From Ramlibacter tataouinensis (GTDB lineage Bacteria > Pseudomonadota > Gammaproteobacteria > Burkholderiales > Burkholderiaceae_C), in assembly GCF_027941915.1 (NCBI RefSeq), contig NZ_CP116009.1:3596001-3660000 (forward strand): DNA of 64,000 nt, in the 5' to 3' direction. Positions 44,898-53,945 of this stretch are shown piece by piece; the first letter of the stretch is position 1; each line of letters opens with the position of its first letter. Below the pieces are notes generated by a model. The model did not search any database and was not told the DNA's origin. It saw only the letters and a program-made list of their open reading frames with translations. The translations under genes were made by a program, and so were the position numbers.

Positions 44898-45733
44898 CGC
44901 GTCCTCCCGTCCAGCCGCGTGTTGAGGCCGTCACTCAGGCCCTCGCCCACGAGGTTCAGCGCCAGCACGGTCAGCGCGATGGCCAGGCCAGGGAACACCG
45001 CGATCCACCAGGCCTGGCGCAGCGCCGTGCGGGCCGCCCCGACCATGTAGCCCCAGCTCATCATGTCCGGGTCGCCCAGGCCCAGGAAGCTCAGGCCCGA
45101 CTCCAGCAGGATGGAGCTGGCGATCATCAGCGACCCCATCACGATGATCGGCGAGATGGCGTTCGGCAGGATCTGGGTGAAGATGATCCGGCTGCTCGAC
45201 TGCCCGGCCAGCAGGGCGGCCTGCACGAACTCGCGCTGGCTCAGGGTCAGGAATTCGCTGCGCACCAGCCGCGCGACCGGCGGCCAGGTGATGATCGCGA
45301 TGGCCGCGACGATGGTGTAGACCGTCGGCTGGAAGATCGCCACCACCACGATGGACAGGGCGAAGGCCGGGATGGCCTGGAACAGCTCGGTGAAGCGCAT
45401 GAGCAGGGCGTCCACCCAGCCGCCGTGGTAGCCGGCCAGTGCGCCGACGCCGATGCCCACGGCCAGCGACACGGCGGTGGCCACCAGCCCGATCAGCAGC
45501 GACACGCGCGCGCCGTGGATCAGGCCGGCGGCGACATCGCGCCCGAGCGCGTCGGAGCCGAGCGGCAGGCTGCCTTGCGCGAACGGCGCCAGGAAGGGCG
45601 GGCCCACCATGTCCCAGGGCGAGCCAGCCAGCCAGGGGCCGGCCACCGCCACCAGCGCGACCAGCAGCAGCACCGCCAGTCCTGCCACCGCGCCCTTGTT
45701 GCGCGCGAATCGCCGCACGAATCCGGAGTTCAT
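44894..45733 (-). CDS. Dipeptide-type ABC permease (DppC-like)
   Basis: 279 residues. The N-terminal OppC_N segment (FARNKGAVAGLAVLLLVALVAVAGPWL) is followed by six membrane helices and the EAA loop (REFVQAALLAGQSSSRIIFTQILPNAISPI). The signature LGSDALGRDV is typical of DppC. It overlaps the DppB-like gene by 4 bases and the ATPase gene by 4 bases. It forms the membrane channel together with the product of 45730. Confidence 0.94.
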   Translation of the reverse strand: MNSGFVRRFARNKGAVAGLAVLLLVALVAVAGPWLAGSPWDMVGPPFLAPFAQGSLPLGSDALGRDVAAGLIHGARVSLLIGLVATAVSLAVGIGVGALAGYHGGWVDALLMRFTELFQAIPAFALSIVVVAIFQPTVYTIVAAIAIITWPPVARLVRSEFLTLSQREFVQAALLAGQSSSRIIFTQILPNAISPIIVMGSLMIASSILLESGLSFLGLGDPDMMSWGYMVGAARTALRQAWWIAVFPGLAIALTVLALNLVGEGLSDGLNTRLDGRTR

Positions 45734-46704
45734 CGCAACTGGATCCGAGGGTCCACCAGGGTGTAGGCCACGTCGGTGATGATGTTGAACAGGACCGCCA
45801 GCGCGGCGGTCACGAGGAAGGTGCCCAGCAGCAGCGAGTAGTCGCGCTGCTGCAGGGCGTCGAACAGCAGTCGGCCGATGCCCGGCCAGGCAAACACGGT
45901 TTCGATGATCACGGCACCGCCGACCATCGCGCCGGCCTGCAGGCCGGCCAGCGTGACCACCGGCAGCAGGGCGTTGCGCAGCACGTGGGCGCGCAGCACC
46001 CGGCCGGCGGGCAGTCCCTTGGCCCGGGCGGTCTTCACGAAGTCCATGCCGGCGACTTCCAGCATCGAGGCGCGCGTCATGCGGGCATAGACCGCCATGA
46101 AGAACATGGCGAGCACGACCGCAGGCAGCACCAGGTGCCGGCCGATGTCCAGCATGCGGGCCAGACCGGTGTGCCCACCACCCACCGTTTCGTAGCCGAA
46201 GGCGGGAAGCCACGGCAGCCACACCGCGAACACCAGCACCGCCAGCAGCGCCAGCCAGTAGACCGGCATCGCATAGAAGACGGTGGCGAACAGGCTGATG
46301 GCGCTGTCCTTCCAGGTGCCCGCGCGCACGCTGGCCCAGACGCCCAGCGCCACGCCGATGGCCAGCGACAGCAGGAAGGCCGTGCCGGTCAGCAGCAGGG
46401 TGGCGGGCAGGCGATCGAGGATCAGGTCGATCACTGGCTGCTGCTGCCGGTAGGAGACGCCGAGGTCGCCCTGCGCCAGCTGCCCAAGGTAGGTCGCGAG
46501 CTGCTGGGGCAGCGGACGGTCGAGGTCGAAACGCTCGCGCAACTGCTGCAGGAACACCTCGTCGGCTGCGCCGGACTCGCCCGCCAGCAGGGTGGCCGGG
46601 TCGCCCGGGGCCGCCCGCACCAGCAGGAAGTTCATCACCGCGATCAGCAGCAGGGCGGCCAGGCCCTGCAACAGTCGCCGCGCCAGGAAGCGAAAGGTAT
46701 CCAA
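45730..46704 (-). CDS. Dipeptide-type ABC permease (DppB-like)
   Basis: 324 residues: FLARRLLQGLAALLLIAVMNFLL at the N-terminus, the large periplasmic loop (LRERFDLDRPLPQQLATYLG, QGDLGVSYRQQQPV), then the BPD permease core with EAA loop (DFVKTARAKGLPAGRVLRAHVLRNALLPVV). Homologous to DppB/GsiC. It is downstream of the binding-protein gene by 22 bases and overlaps dppC by 4 bases. Confidence 0.94.
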   Translation of the reverse strand: MDTFRFLARRLLQGLAALLLIAVMNFLLVRAAPGDPATLLAGESGAADEVFLQQLRERFDLDRPLPQQLATYLGQLAQGDLGVSYRQQQPVIDLILDRLPATLLLTGTAFLLSLAIGVALGVWASVRAGTWKDSAISLFATVFYAMPVYWLALLAVLVFAVWLPWLPAFGYETVGGGHTGLARMLDIGRHLVLPAVVLAMFFMAVYARMTRASMLEVAGMDFVKTARAKGLPAGRVLRAHVLRNALLPVVTLAGLQAGAMVGGAVIIETVFAWPGIGRLLFDALQQRDYSLLLGTFLVTAALAVLFNIITDVAYTLVDPRIQLR

Positions 46705-46726
46705 GCTGGGGCTCCCGGGCGCGTCC

Positions 46727-48295
46727 TCAGACGGACTTGATCGAGGCCCGCCCCAGGCTGTCGATCAGCCCCAGGGAGGTGTTGATCAGGTTGTCCACCT
46801 TGCTGCGGTAGACCGTCGGGAAGCCCAGATCGAGCAGCCAGGCGGCCGCCACGTCTTCGGACAGCGTGCGCTGGATGTCCGCATAGATCTCGGCGCGCTT
46901 CTTCGGGTCGATCTCGCGCGAGCCGCGCTCGAACAGGGCGTCCACCTTGGGGTTCTGGTAACCGCCCACGTTGTTGAAGGGCGACCCCTTGCGGATCTCG
47001 CTGCTCACGTAGTTCCGCGCCACGCCCAGCGCGGGGTCGCCAAGCTGGAACATGTAGGTAAGGGTCAGGTCGAAGTCCCAGCCCGACTGGCGCTGGATGG
47101 TGCCGGGCAGGTCCGCCGACTGCAGGTCGACCTTGAACCCGGCGGCCGTCAGGTTCTGCCGGATCAGCTCCGCCAGCCGCATCCAGCTCTCGCCGAAGGG
47201 CAGCGGCAGCAGCCGCACGGCCTGGCCCTTGTAGCTGGACTCGGCCAGCAGTTTCCTGGCGCGCGCCGTGTCGAAGGGGTACTGCGGGACCTGCGGCGTG
47301 TAGAACTGGGTCTGGTGGCTGAAGGCGCCGGTGGACGGCTTGGCGAAGCCTTGCCAGACCACCTTGGCCATGGCGTCGCGGTTGAGGGCGTGCATCACGG
47401 CCTTGCGCACCTTGAGGTCCTGGAACAGCGGCAGCCGGTGGTTCATCCACATCCAGGCCATGGGACACAGCTTCTCGTGGCCCTTGAGCGTGACATCGGT
47501 GTTGGGCAACTTGTCGAGCCGCCCGACGTCGAAAAACTCCACCATGCCGCCCGGCAGCACGTCCACCTTGCCCGATTCGAAGGCTGCCGCGCGCGAAGCG
47601 CCGTCCGGGATGATGTGCCAGTACACGTTCTCCAGCTTGGGCAGGCCGGACTCGTGGTACTTCTCGTTCCTGACCAGGTGGATGAACGATCCGCGCTGCC
47701 ACTCCTTGAACTTGAACGGCCCGGTGCCCACCGGGTTGGGCGACAGCGGCTTGGTGACGTCGTCGCCATACAGGTGTTTGGGGGCGATCGGCAGCGTGCT
47801 GCTGTCGAACAACTGGATGAAGGCCGCATACGGGATGGCCATGCGGAATTCGACCGTGTGCGGGTCCAGCGCCTTGACCGATTCGACCGAGGCCATCGCG
47901 ACGCGCACGCGCGGGTTCAGCGTGCGCATCAGCTTGTCGGCGGTGAACACCACGTCGTCGGCGGTGAACGGCTTGCCGTCATGGAAGGTCACGCCCTTCT
48001 TCAGCTTGAAGGTGTAGACCTTCATGTCCGGGCTGACGGTCCACTCCGTCGCCAGGTTGGGCATGGGCTGCAGCTTCTCGTCGAAGCGCAGCAGGCCGTC
48101 GTAGATGTTGCCGATCACTGTCTGGGCCGGGCCGGTGGAGCCCAGGCCGGCGACCACGCCGTTGGGCTCGGGGAACAGGGCAATGTTGAGCGTGTGGCCG
48201 CTCGCCTGCGCCAGCGCGCTGGCGGAGAAGCCGGCGGCCAGCCAGCCGAGGCCCGCGGCGCCGGCGGACAGCAGTTCGCGTCGATCGATGGTCAT
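46727..48295 (-). CDS. Dipeptide-type ABC substrate-binding protein (SBP_bac_5)
   Basis: 522 residues. The signal region (RRELLSAGAAGLGWLAAGF then SALAQA) has a twin-arginine-like start. Family 5 binding-protein motifs: LATEWTVSPDMKVYTFKLKK, FHDGKPFTADDVVFTADKL, NPVGTGPFKFKEWQRG and VRKAVMHALNRDAM. It captures peptides or peptide-like compounds in the periplasm. It follows the M20 hydrolase by 33 bases and begins the transporter part of the operon. Confidence 0.94.
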   Translation of the reverse strand: MTIDRRELLSAGAAGLGWLAAGFSASALAQASGHTLNIALFPEPNGVVAGLGSTGPAQTVIGNIYDGLLRFDEKLQPMPNLATEWTVSPDMKVYTFKLKKGVTFHDGKPFTADDVVFTADKLMRTLNPRVRVAMASVESVKALDPHTVEFRMAIPYAAFIQLFDSSTLPIAPKHLYGDDVTKPLSPNPVGTGPFKFKEWQRGSFIHLVRNEKYHESGLPKLENVYWHIIPDGASRAAAFESGKVDVLPGGMVEFFDVGRLDKLPNTDVTLKGHEKLCPMAWMWMNHRLPLFQDLKVRKAVMHALNRDAMAKVVWQGFAKPSTGAFSHQTQFYTPQVPQYPFDTARARKLLAESSYKGQAVRLLPLPFGESWMRLAELIRQNLTAAGFKVDLQSADLPGTIQRQSGWDFDLTLTYMFQLGDPALGVARNYVSSEIRKGSPFNNVGGYQNPKVDALFERGSREIDPKKRAEIYADIQRTLSEDVAAAWLLDLGFPTVYRSKVDNLINTSLGLIDSLGRASIKSV

Positions 48296-48328
48296 GGTTG
48301 TCTCCTTGCGGTTGCAGGTGCGGGAAAG

Positions 48329-49501
48329 TCAGTCGGTGAGGAAGCGCTCGGCCAGCAGGCACCAGAAGGCGGCGCCCACGGCCACGTTGCCGTCGTTGAA
48401 GTCGTAGCCGGGGTTGTGGACCATGCAGGTGCCTTCGCCGTCGCCGTTTCCGATCAGCACGTAGGCACCGGGGCAGTGCTCCAGCATCACGGCGAAGTCC
48501 TCGCTTCCGGTCTGGGCCGGGCCGTGCGCGACGACCTTGTCGGCGCCGACCAGTTCGATGGCGACGCGGCGCGCGAACTCCGTTTCAGCCGGCGTGTTCA
48601 CCAGCACCGGGTAGTCGCGAAGGTACTCGACGCCGGCCTCCAGGCCGTAGCTCGCGGCCTGCGCCTGCGCCAGCGCGGTGATGCGCTGTTGCAGCAGGTC
48701 GCGCACACCACGATCGAGGGCGCGCACGCTGACGAGCAGCCGAGCGCTGTCCGGGATCACGTTGTTGGCGGCGCCGGCCTGGAACGATCCGACCGTAACG
48801 ACGGCGGTTTGCTGGGGATCAACGTTGCGCGACACCACGGTCTGAAGCGCCAGGACGATGCTGGAGGCCGCCACGATGGGGTCGGTGGCGCGATGCGGCA
48901 TGGCGCCGTGGCCGCCTTGCCCGCGCACGGTGATGATCACGTCGTCGCTGGACGCCATGGCCGGGCCGTCCCGGAAGACGAAATCGCCCTGCGGCGTGCC
49001 CGGCATGTTGTGCATGGCGAACACCGCGTCGCAGGGAAAGCGCTCGAACAGGCCCTGCTCGATCATCAGGCGAGCACCCCCAGGGTGCTCCTCGGCCGGC
49101 TGGAAGATCAGGTTGAGCGTGCCGGAGAACTCGCCGCGCATGGCCAGGTGGCGAGCGGCCGCCAGCAGCATGGCCGTATGGCCGTCGTGGCCGCATGCGT
49201 GCATCACGCCGGGGTGGACGCTGGCCCACTCACGGCCGCTGTGTTCCTGCAGCGGCAGTGCGTCCATGTCCGCCCGCAGGCCGAGCCGGCGCTTTCCATT
49301 CCCCCGCTTGAGCCGGGCCACGACACCGGTGCGGGCCAGGCCGCTGTGGACCTCGTAGCCCCAGGACTGAAGGCGCTGCGCGACCAGTTCGGACGTGCGG
49401 TCTTCCTTCAATCCGAGCTCCGGGTGGCGGTGGATATCGCGGCGCAGCGCGATGAACTCCGGCGCGGACTGCTGCAATGCGTCGACGAGCGGGTGAGCCA
49501 T
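48329..49501 (-). CDS. M20-family amidohydrolase (hippurate hydrolase/aminoacylase-like)
   Basis: 390 residues, two-domain zinc hydrolase. Metal ligands are in MHACGHDGHT and QPAEEHPGG, with HNMPGTPQGDF and the C-terminal TGSEDFAVML histidine/acid block. The HPELGLKEDRTS start is typical of the IAA-amino-acid hydrolase/hippuricase clade. These hydrolyse N-acyl amino acids. The ATG at 49501 avoids overlap with the aminotransferase gene; a GTG at 49516 is the alternative. With the importer and amidase it suggests use of N-acylated or amide-linked amino compounds. Confidence 0.93.
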   Translation of the reverse strand: MAHPLVDALQQSAPEFIALRRDIHRHPELGLKEDRTSELVAQRLQSWGYEVHSGLARTGVVARLKRGNGKRRLGLRADMDALPLQEHSGREWASVHPGVMHACGHDGHTAMLLAAARHLAMRGEFSGTLNLIFQPAEEHPGGARLMIEQGLFERFPCDAVFAMHNMPGTPQGDFVFRDGPAMASSDDVIITVRGQGGHGAMPHRATDPIVAASSIVLALQTVVSRNVDPQQTAVVTVGSFQAGAANNVIPDSARLLVSVRALDRGVRDLLQQRITALAQAQAASYGLEAGVEYLRDYPVLVNTPAETEFARRVAIELVGADKVVAHGPAQTGSEDFAVMLEHCPGAYVLIGNGDGEGTCMVHNPGYDFNDGNVAVGAAFWCLLAERFLTD

Positions 49502-49505
49502 GACG

Positions 49506-50801
49506 TCAGGCAACACAGGCGTGCAGGCTGGCCGCGAGGAGGTCCAGCGCCTCGGCGAAGGTGTCGTCCTCGATGGTGAGCGGGTAGAGGAAGCGGATCG
49601 CTTCCGCCTCGGCGCCGCAGGTCAGGAGGATCAGGCCGCGCTGCAGGGCCTGATCCACCACCCGCTTGGCGAATTGAGGGTGCGGCCGGCCGTCCGGATG
49701 CCGGAAGGCCGCGGCTGCCATGCTGCCGAGTCCACGCAATTCGGCCAGCGCAGGGATCTCGGGGCGAAGCGCGTCGAGCCGCTCGCGCAGGCGGCGCCCC
49801 AGGACGTCCGAACGATGGGTCAGTCGCTCGCCAAGCATCACCTCAACGACGGCGAGGGCGGCCGCAACCGCGACGGGGTTGCCCGCGTAGGTGCCCCCGA
49901 GTCCGCCCGGCGGCACGGCGTCCATGAGTTCCGCGCGCCCGATCACCGCTGAGAGTGGCAAGCCCCCCGCCAGGCTCTTGGCACAGGTGATGAGGTCCGG
50001 CGTGATGCCGGATTGATCGATCGCAAACCAGGTTCCCGTGCGGCCGAAGCCGCTCTGGATCTCATCCGCGATCAGCACGATGCCGTGCTGATCGCAGGTG
50101 GTGCGCAACTCGCGCAGGAACTCGAATGGGGCAGCATGGAAGCCGCCTTCTCCCTGGACGGGCTCGATGATGATCGCGGCCACCCGGCGGGGATCGACGT
50201 CGGCACGGAAGATGCGGTTCAATCCCTGCAAGGCTGCAACTGCATCCACGCCATCGGCGGGAAACGGTGCATGGAACACCTCCGGGGGCAGGGCGCCAAA
50301 ACTGCTCTTGTAGGGCGTGACCTTGCCGGTCAGCGCCATGCCCATCGCCGTGCGGCCGTGAAACGCGCCGCTGAAGGCGATCACCGCCGTCCGGCCGGTG
50401 GCTGCGCGGGCGATCTTCACGGCGTTCTCGACCGCTTCGGCGCCGGTGGAGAAGAGCGCGGTCTTGGCCGCGGCGCCGCCCAGTGGAGCCAACCGGTTCA
50501 GGACCTCGGCGAGCTGCACGTAGCCTGGATAGGGGATCACCTGCCAGCAGGTGTGCAGGAAGCGCTCGGCTTGCTCATGCACGGCCTGCAGCACGCGCGG
50601 ATGCCGGTGACCGACGTTGAGCACGCCGATGCCGCCGGCGAAGTCGATGTAGCGGCGACCGTCGACGTCCCACAGCTGCGCATTGAGCGCGCGCTCGGCG
50701 AAGACGTCGGTGGCAACCGCGATGCCCTGCGGGATGGCTGCCCGAAGCCGTTCACGCCAGGATGTTCCGGCGAAGCTCTCGCCGGTCTCGATCGTCTTCA
50801 T
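49506..50801 (-). CDS. Class III (omega/GABA-type) aminotransferase
   Basis: 431 residues. The PLP lysine is K275 (ITCAKSLAGGLPLSAVIG), with DEIQSGFGRTGTWFA, FHGRTAMGMALTGKV and EPVQGEGGF as the usual GabT blocks. It transfers the terminal amino group of an omega-amino acid (4-aminobutyrate-like) to 2-oxoglutarate, giving a semialdehyde. It is first gene of the eight-gene leftward operon and is divergent from the LysR gene. No partner semialdehyde dehydrogenase is adjacent. Confidence 0.93.
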   Translation of the reverse strand: MKTIETGESFAGTSWRERLRAAIPQGIAVATDVFAERALNAQLWDVDGRRYIDFAGGIGVLNVGHRHPRVLQAVHEQAERFLHTCWQVIPYPGYVQLAEVLNRLAPLGGAAAKTALFSTGAEAVENAVKIARAATGRTAVIAFSGAFHGRTAMGMALTGKVTPYKSSFGALPPEVFHAPFPADGVDAVAALQGLNRIFRADVDPRRVAAIIIEPVQGEGGFHAAPFEFLRELRTTCDQHGIVLIADEIQSGFGRTGTWFAIDQSGITPDLITCAKSLAGGLPLSAVIGRAELMDAVPPGGLGGTYAGNPVAVAAALAVVEVMLGERLTHRSDVLGRRLRERLDALRPEIPALAELRGLGSMAAAAFRHPDGRPHPQFAKRVVDQALQRGLILLTCGAEAEAIRFLYPLTIEDDTFAEALDLLAASLHACVA

Positions 50802-50978
50802 CGCGCCACTCCGTTGGGGGAGTCGAATGCTAGGAGGGCGCGCGGTGAACGGGGAGGCTACTTATGGTGTTCATCAGCACCTCTGGTAGCGCCAAATGAG
50901 GGTAACTTCGGGTTGTGCCGACGTGTACGGCCTGGTTTTCATGGCCGTTGATATCCAAAAGCTGTCCCGCAACCCTCT

Positions 50979-51929
50979 ATGAAGCTCCAGCAACTCCAGG
51001 TATTGGTCCATGTGGTGGACCACGGCGGCATCCGGGCTGCCGCGCGCCAACTGCACCTCTCGCAGGCTGCCGTCACCAAATCCATGCGCCTGCTGGAGGA
51101 GGTGGCAGGGGTCTCGCTGCTGCGCCGCGGTTCGCGCGGCGTCGAGCCGACGGAGGCTGGCGAAAAACTACTGGCGCGCGCGCGGCTCGTCACGCGTCAA
51201 GTCGAGCTGGCTCAGGAGGAACTGCGCCAGCTCGCCGGCGAGGACGAGGGGCGGGTGCGGATCGGGCTGACCCCGTACGTGACGCTCACCGCCTTGGGCG
51301 AGGCGTTCCACTGGTTTCGCCAGCGCTACCGCGAAGTCAAGGTGGAATTCAGCGAGGGGCTCATGAGGCGCGTGCTGCCCCGGCTTCGCGACGGGACTCT
51401 CGACCTGGCCGTCGTCGCCGCCGACGTGGGCGAACTGCAGGGCGATGAATTCAGCGTGCGCCGGCTGAGCCGGGCCCGCCAGCACATCGTGGTTCGCGAA
51501 GGCCACCCTGTGCTGACGCAGCCCAGCGCCGCCTTGCTGGCCCAGCAGGAGTGGGTGATGACGCATCCGATCCCCGCGGATCGTCAGAACCGGGTCTGGG
51601 CCATGTTCGCTCTGGCGGGGCTGGAGCCGCCCGAGCGCGTGGTCGTGTGCGAGACCCTGGCCGCGCTTACGCTTCTGCGCAACTCGGACGCGGTGGGCAT
51701 CATGCCGGAGCCGCTGCAAGGCCACCCCGAGTCACGCGGCATCGTCGCTGTGCCCGATTGCGGACTCACGCCGACCGACATCGAATTGCTGCTGCTCGCC
51801 AGGCCCGACATCCCCCTGACACCGGCGGCCGAGTTTTTCGGTCACTGCGTCGCCCAGATCATCTCCGGCGAAGCAGGAGCGGCTCGGCCCCAAGTGGTCA
51901 ATTCAGCGGCGCCTTCCGCCCATCCTTGA
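50979..51929 (+). CDS. LysR-family transcriptional regulator
   Basis: 316 residues. HTH at ~1-60 (MKLQQLQVLVHVVDHGGIRA, LHLSQAAVTKSMRLLEEVAG) and a LysR effector domain (VRIGLTPYVTLTALGEAFHW and onward), closest to the TdcA/CbbR-like NahR-unlike branch used for amino-acid-related genes. It is divergent from the aminotransferase operon across 177 bases, the standard location for its regulator. GGTGTTCATCAGCACC (~50862) in that gap is a possible imperfect dyad. Its end overlaps the convergent binding-protein gene by 32 bases. Confidence 0.9.
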   Translation: MKLQQLQVLVHVVDHGGIRAAARQLHLSQAAVTKSMRLLEEVAGVSLLRRGSRGVEPTEAGEKLLARARLVTRQVELAQEELRQLAGEDEGRVRIGLTPYVTLTALGEAFHWFRQRYREVKVEFSEGLMRRVLPRLRDGTLDLAVVAADVGELQGDEFSVRRLSRARQHIVVREGHPVLTQPSAALLAQQEWVMTHPIPADRQNRVWAMFALAGLEPPERVVVCETLAALTLLRNSDAVGIMPEPLQGHPESRGIVAVPDCGLTPTDIELLLLARPDIPLTPAAEFFGHCVAQIISGEAGAARPQVVNSAAPSAHP

Positions 51930-53031
51930 ACTGGAACAGCGTCATGGCCGGGTTCTTCAACTCGCCGGTTGAGTCGAACTCGATGCGCCCCGTCACCCCT
52001 TGGTAGCTCAGCTTGAACAGCTCCGGCGCGTACTTGGCAGGGTCCGCCGAGCCGGCGCGCTTCATCGCTTCCACCAGGACCAGCGCGGCGTCATAGCCGT
52101 AGGGTGCATTGCCTTGGAACTGGCCCGGGAATCGGGCGTCGTAGCGCTTTTTCCAGGCGGCCCCGCCAGGCATCTTGTCGACCGAGGCACCGCCTTCCCC
52201 GCAGGTGACGGCGGCCACGTTGGCGGGACTGCCGGCCAGTTCCACCAGGCGGTGGGTGCAGATGCCGTCGCCGCCGAACAGCCTCACCTTGCCCATGCCG
52301 AGCATCTGCATCTGCCTCAGCATGGGGCCGGCTTGCGCATCCAGGCCGCCGTAGAAGATCGCTTCCGCGTTCTTGGCGCGGATGGCAGTGAGGAGGGGCG
52401 TGAAGTCGACGGACTTGTCGCTCGCGTACTGCTCGTCCACCACCTGCAGGCCCAGCGAACGCGCGGTCTTCTTGAAGACTTCGGCCACGCCCTGCCCGTA
52501 GGCGGTACGGTCATCCACCACCGCGACCTTCTTCAGCTTCAGGGTGTCCGCAGCGTAATGGGCCAGTCCGGCGCCCATGGCGTTGTCGTTGGCCAGCAAT
52601 CGAAAGCTGGTCTTGTAGCCTTGCTGCGTCAGCTTGGCGTTGGTCGCCACCGGGCTGATATGGGGGATGCCGCAGTCGTTGTAGATGCGGGAAGCGGGCA
52701 GCGTGGAGCCCGAGGTGAGGTGCCCCACCACACCGTTGACCTTCTGGTCGCACAGCTTTTGCGCCGCCGCCGTGCCTTGCTTGGGGTCGGCGCCGTCGTC
52801 CTCGGCGATCATCTCGAATCGCGCCTTCCGGTTCCCGATGAGCACACCCGCCGCGTTGAGGTCGTCAATAGCCATCCGCATGCCATTGACGTTGTCCGCG
52901 CCCAGGTGGGCTGCGGGGCCGGACGTGGGCGAAACGTGGCCGAGGCGCACGACCAGCGTGTCCTGGGCTTGCAGGCTGGTGCCCGCGAAAGCGATGCCCA
53001 GCACGAGCGCGGTACGGCTGAATCGATGCAT
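51898..53031 (-). CDS. Branched-chain amino acid-type ABC binding protein (LivK-like), orphan
   Basis: 377 residues with a Sec signal (ALVLGIAFAGTSLQAQ). Mature blocks typical of LivJ/LivK proteins: VVRLGHVSPTSGPAAHLGAD, GMRMAIDDLNAAGV, FEMIAEDDGADPKQGTAAAQ, GVVGHLTSGSTLPASRIYND and VDFTPLLTAIRAKNAEAIFYGG. No LivHMGF genes are present, so it must share a carrier encoded elsewhere. The gene is flanked by LysR (3' overlap of 32 bases) and an ankyrin-repeat gene. A GC-rich palindrome at 53055-53072 lies in its leader. Confidence 0.92.
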   Translation of the reverse strand: MHRFSRTALVLGIAFAGTSLQAQDTLVVRLGHVSPTSGPAAHLGADNVNGMRMAIDDLNAAGVLIGNRKARFEMIAEDDGADPKQGTAAAQKLCDQKVNGVVGHLTSGSTLPASRIYNDCGIPHISPVATNAKLTQQGYKTSFRLLANDNAMGAGLAHYAADTLKLKKVAVVDDRTAYGQGVAEVFKKTARSLGLQVVDEQYASDKSVDFTPLLTAIRAKNAEAIFYGGLDAQAGPMLRQMQMLGMGKVRLFGGDGICTHRLVELAGSPANVAAVTCGEGGASVDKMPGGAAWKKRYDARFPGQFQGNAPYGYDAALVLVEAMKRAGSADPAKYAPELFKLSYQGVTGRIEFDSTGELKNPAMTLFQFKDGRKAPLN

Positions 53032-53223
53032 CGATTGTCTCCTGTGGTTCGCAACGGCGCCGTGCGGCGCCGCGGGATGCTAGACCAAGGACCCATGAAC
53101 ACGGTGACAACAAATAGTGTTCGCCGGCAACATCGGGGCTCTCCTCGGACGCGAGCCAGCAAGTGGCAGTCTGCCGCTGGGGCGGTCGGCCGACTACCGC
53201 GGGATCCGGAGTCTGCGCGCCAG

Positions 53224-53937
53224 CTAACGCCCGGTCGAGCGTCGCCGCCCGAGCGCTGTTTCCAGCATCTGCTCCATCGCGGCGTATCCGCGGCTGCGCG
53301 CCAGCTGCAACGGCGTTCGGCCGTGCCGGTCGGCGATCTCCAGGTTCGCGCCGGCCTCGATCAGAGCCGCCAGGGTGGCCTGGTGCCGCGGGCCGCCGTC
53401 GCCCAGGACGATGGCCTCGATCGTGGCGGTCCAGTGCAGGTTGTTGACGTGGTCGAGCGGGGCGCCGGCCGCGATCAGCTGGCGCACGACGCCGGCGTGC
53501 CCCAGATGGGCGGCTGCGATCAGGGCCGTTCCGTCATAGCGACTGGTGATCTGCTTGGCACTCGCACCCAGGGAGAGCAACAGCGCGAGGGTTTGCCCGT
53601 CGTCCGCGACGGCGGCGATCGTCACGCTGTCGTAGCGGTCGTTCTCGAGCAGGTCCAGCTTCGCGCCGGCTTCGGCCAGCACGCGGATCACCGCGCGTTG
53701 CCCGGCGAACGCGGCCGCGTGAAGGGGCGTACGCCCGTGTGCATCGCGCGCATCGATGGACCAGGGTTCGGCGGCCGCGAGGCGACGCACCGCGGCGGCA
53801 TCGCCCCGCCACGCCGCCGCGTGCATGCCACCGTAGGCGGCTGCTTCCGCGACGCTCGGGGCCACTTGCGCGCCGGCCGGGAGCGCCGAACCCAGCCAGA
53901 GTGCGGCAACAGCGGCGGGCAGGAGGCGGGTCAGCAT
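53224..53937 (-). CDS. Exported ankyrin-repeat protein
   Basis: 237 residues with a Sec signal (MLTRLLPAAVAALWLGSALPAGAQ). About five ankyrin repeats follow: GGMHAAAWRGDAAAVRRLAA, DAHGRTPLHAAAFAGQRAVI, DSVTIAAVADDGQTLALLLSL, GTALIAAAHLGHAGVVRQLI and DRHGRTPLQLARSRGYAAM. Periplasmic ankyrin proteins in proteobacteria are often protein-binding or protective partners, for example AnkB-type proteins with catalase. It begins 8 bases after the HbpS-like gene (GAGG upstream), so the two exported proteins are probably made together. Confidence 0.9.
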   Translation of the reverse strand: MLTRLLPAAVAALWLGSALPAGAQVAPSVAEAAAYGGMHAAAWRGDAAAVRRLAAAEPWSIDARDAHGRTPLHAAAFAGQRAVIRVLAEAGAKLDLLENDRYDSVTIAAVADDGQTLALLLSLGASAKQITSRYDGTALIAAAHLGHAGVVRQLIAAGAPLDHVNNLHWTATIEAIVLGDGGPRHQATLAALIEAGANLEIADRHGRTPLQLARSRGYAAMEQMLETALGRRRSTGR

Positions 53938-53945
53938 CTGCCTCG

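Noticed and set aside
53055..53072. GC-rich repeat CGGCGCCG-TG-CGGCGCCG in the leader of the LivK-like gene
   Set aside because: Self-complementary GC runs of this kind are expected by chance at this base composition; no regulator or conserved element is suggested.
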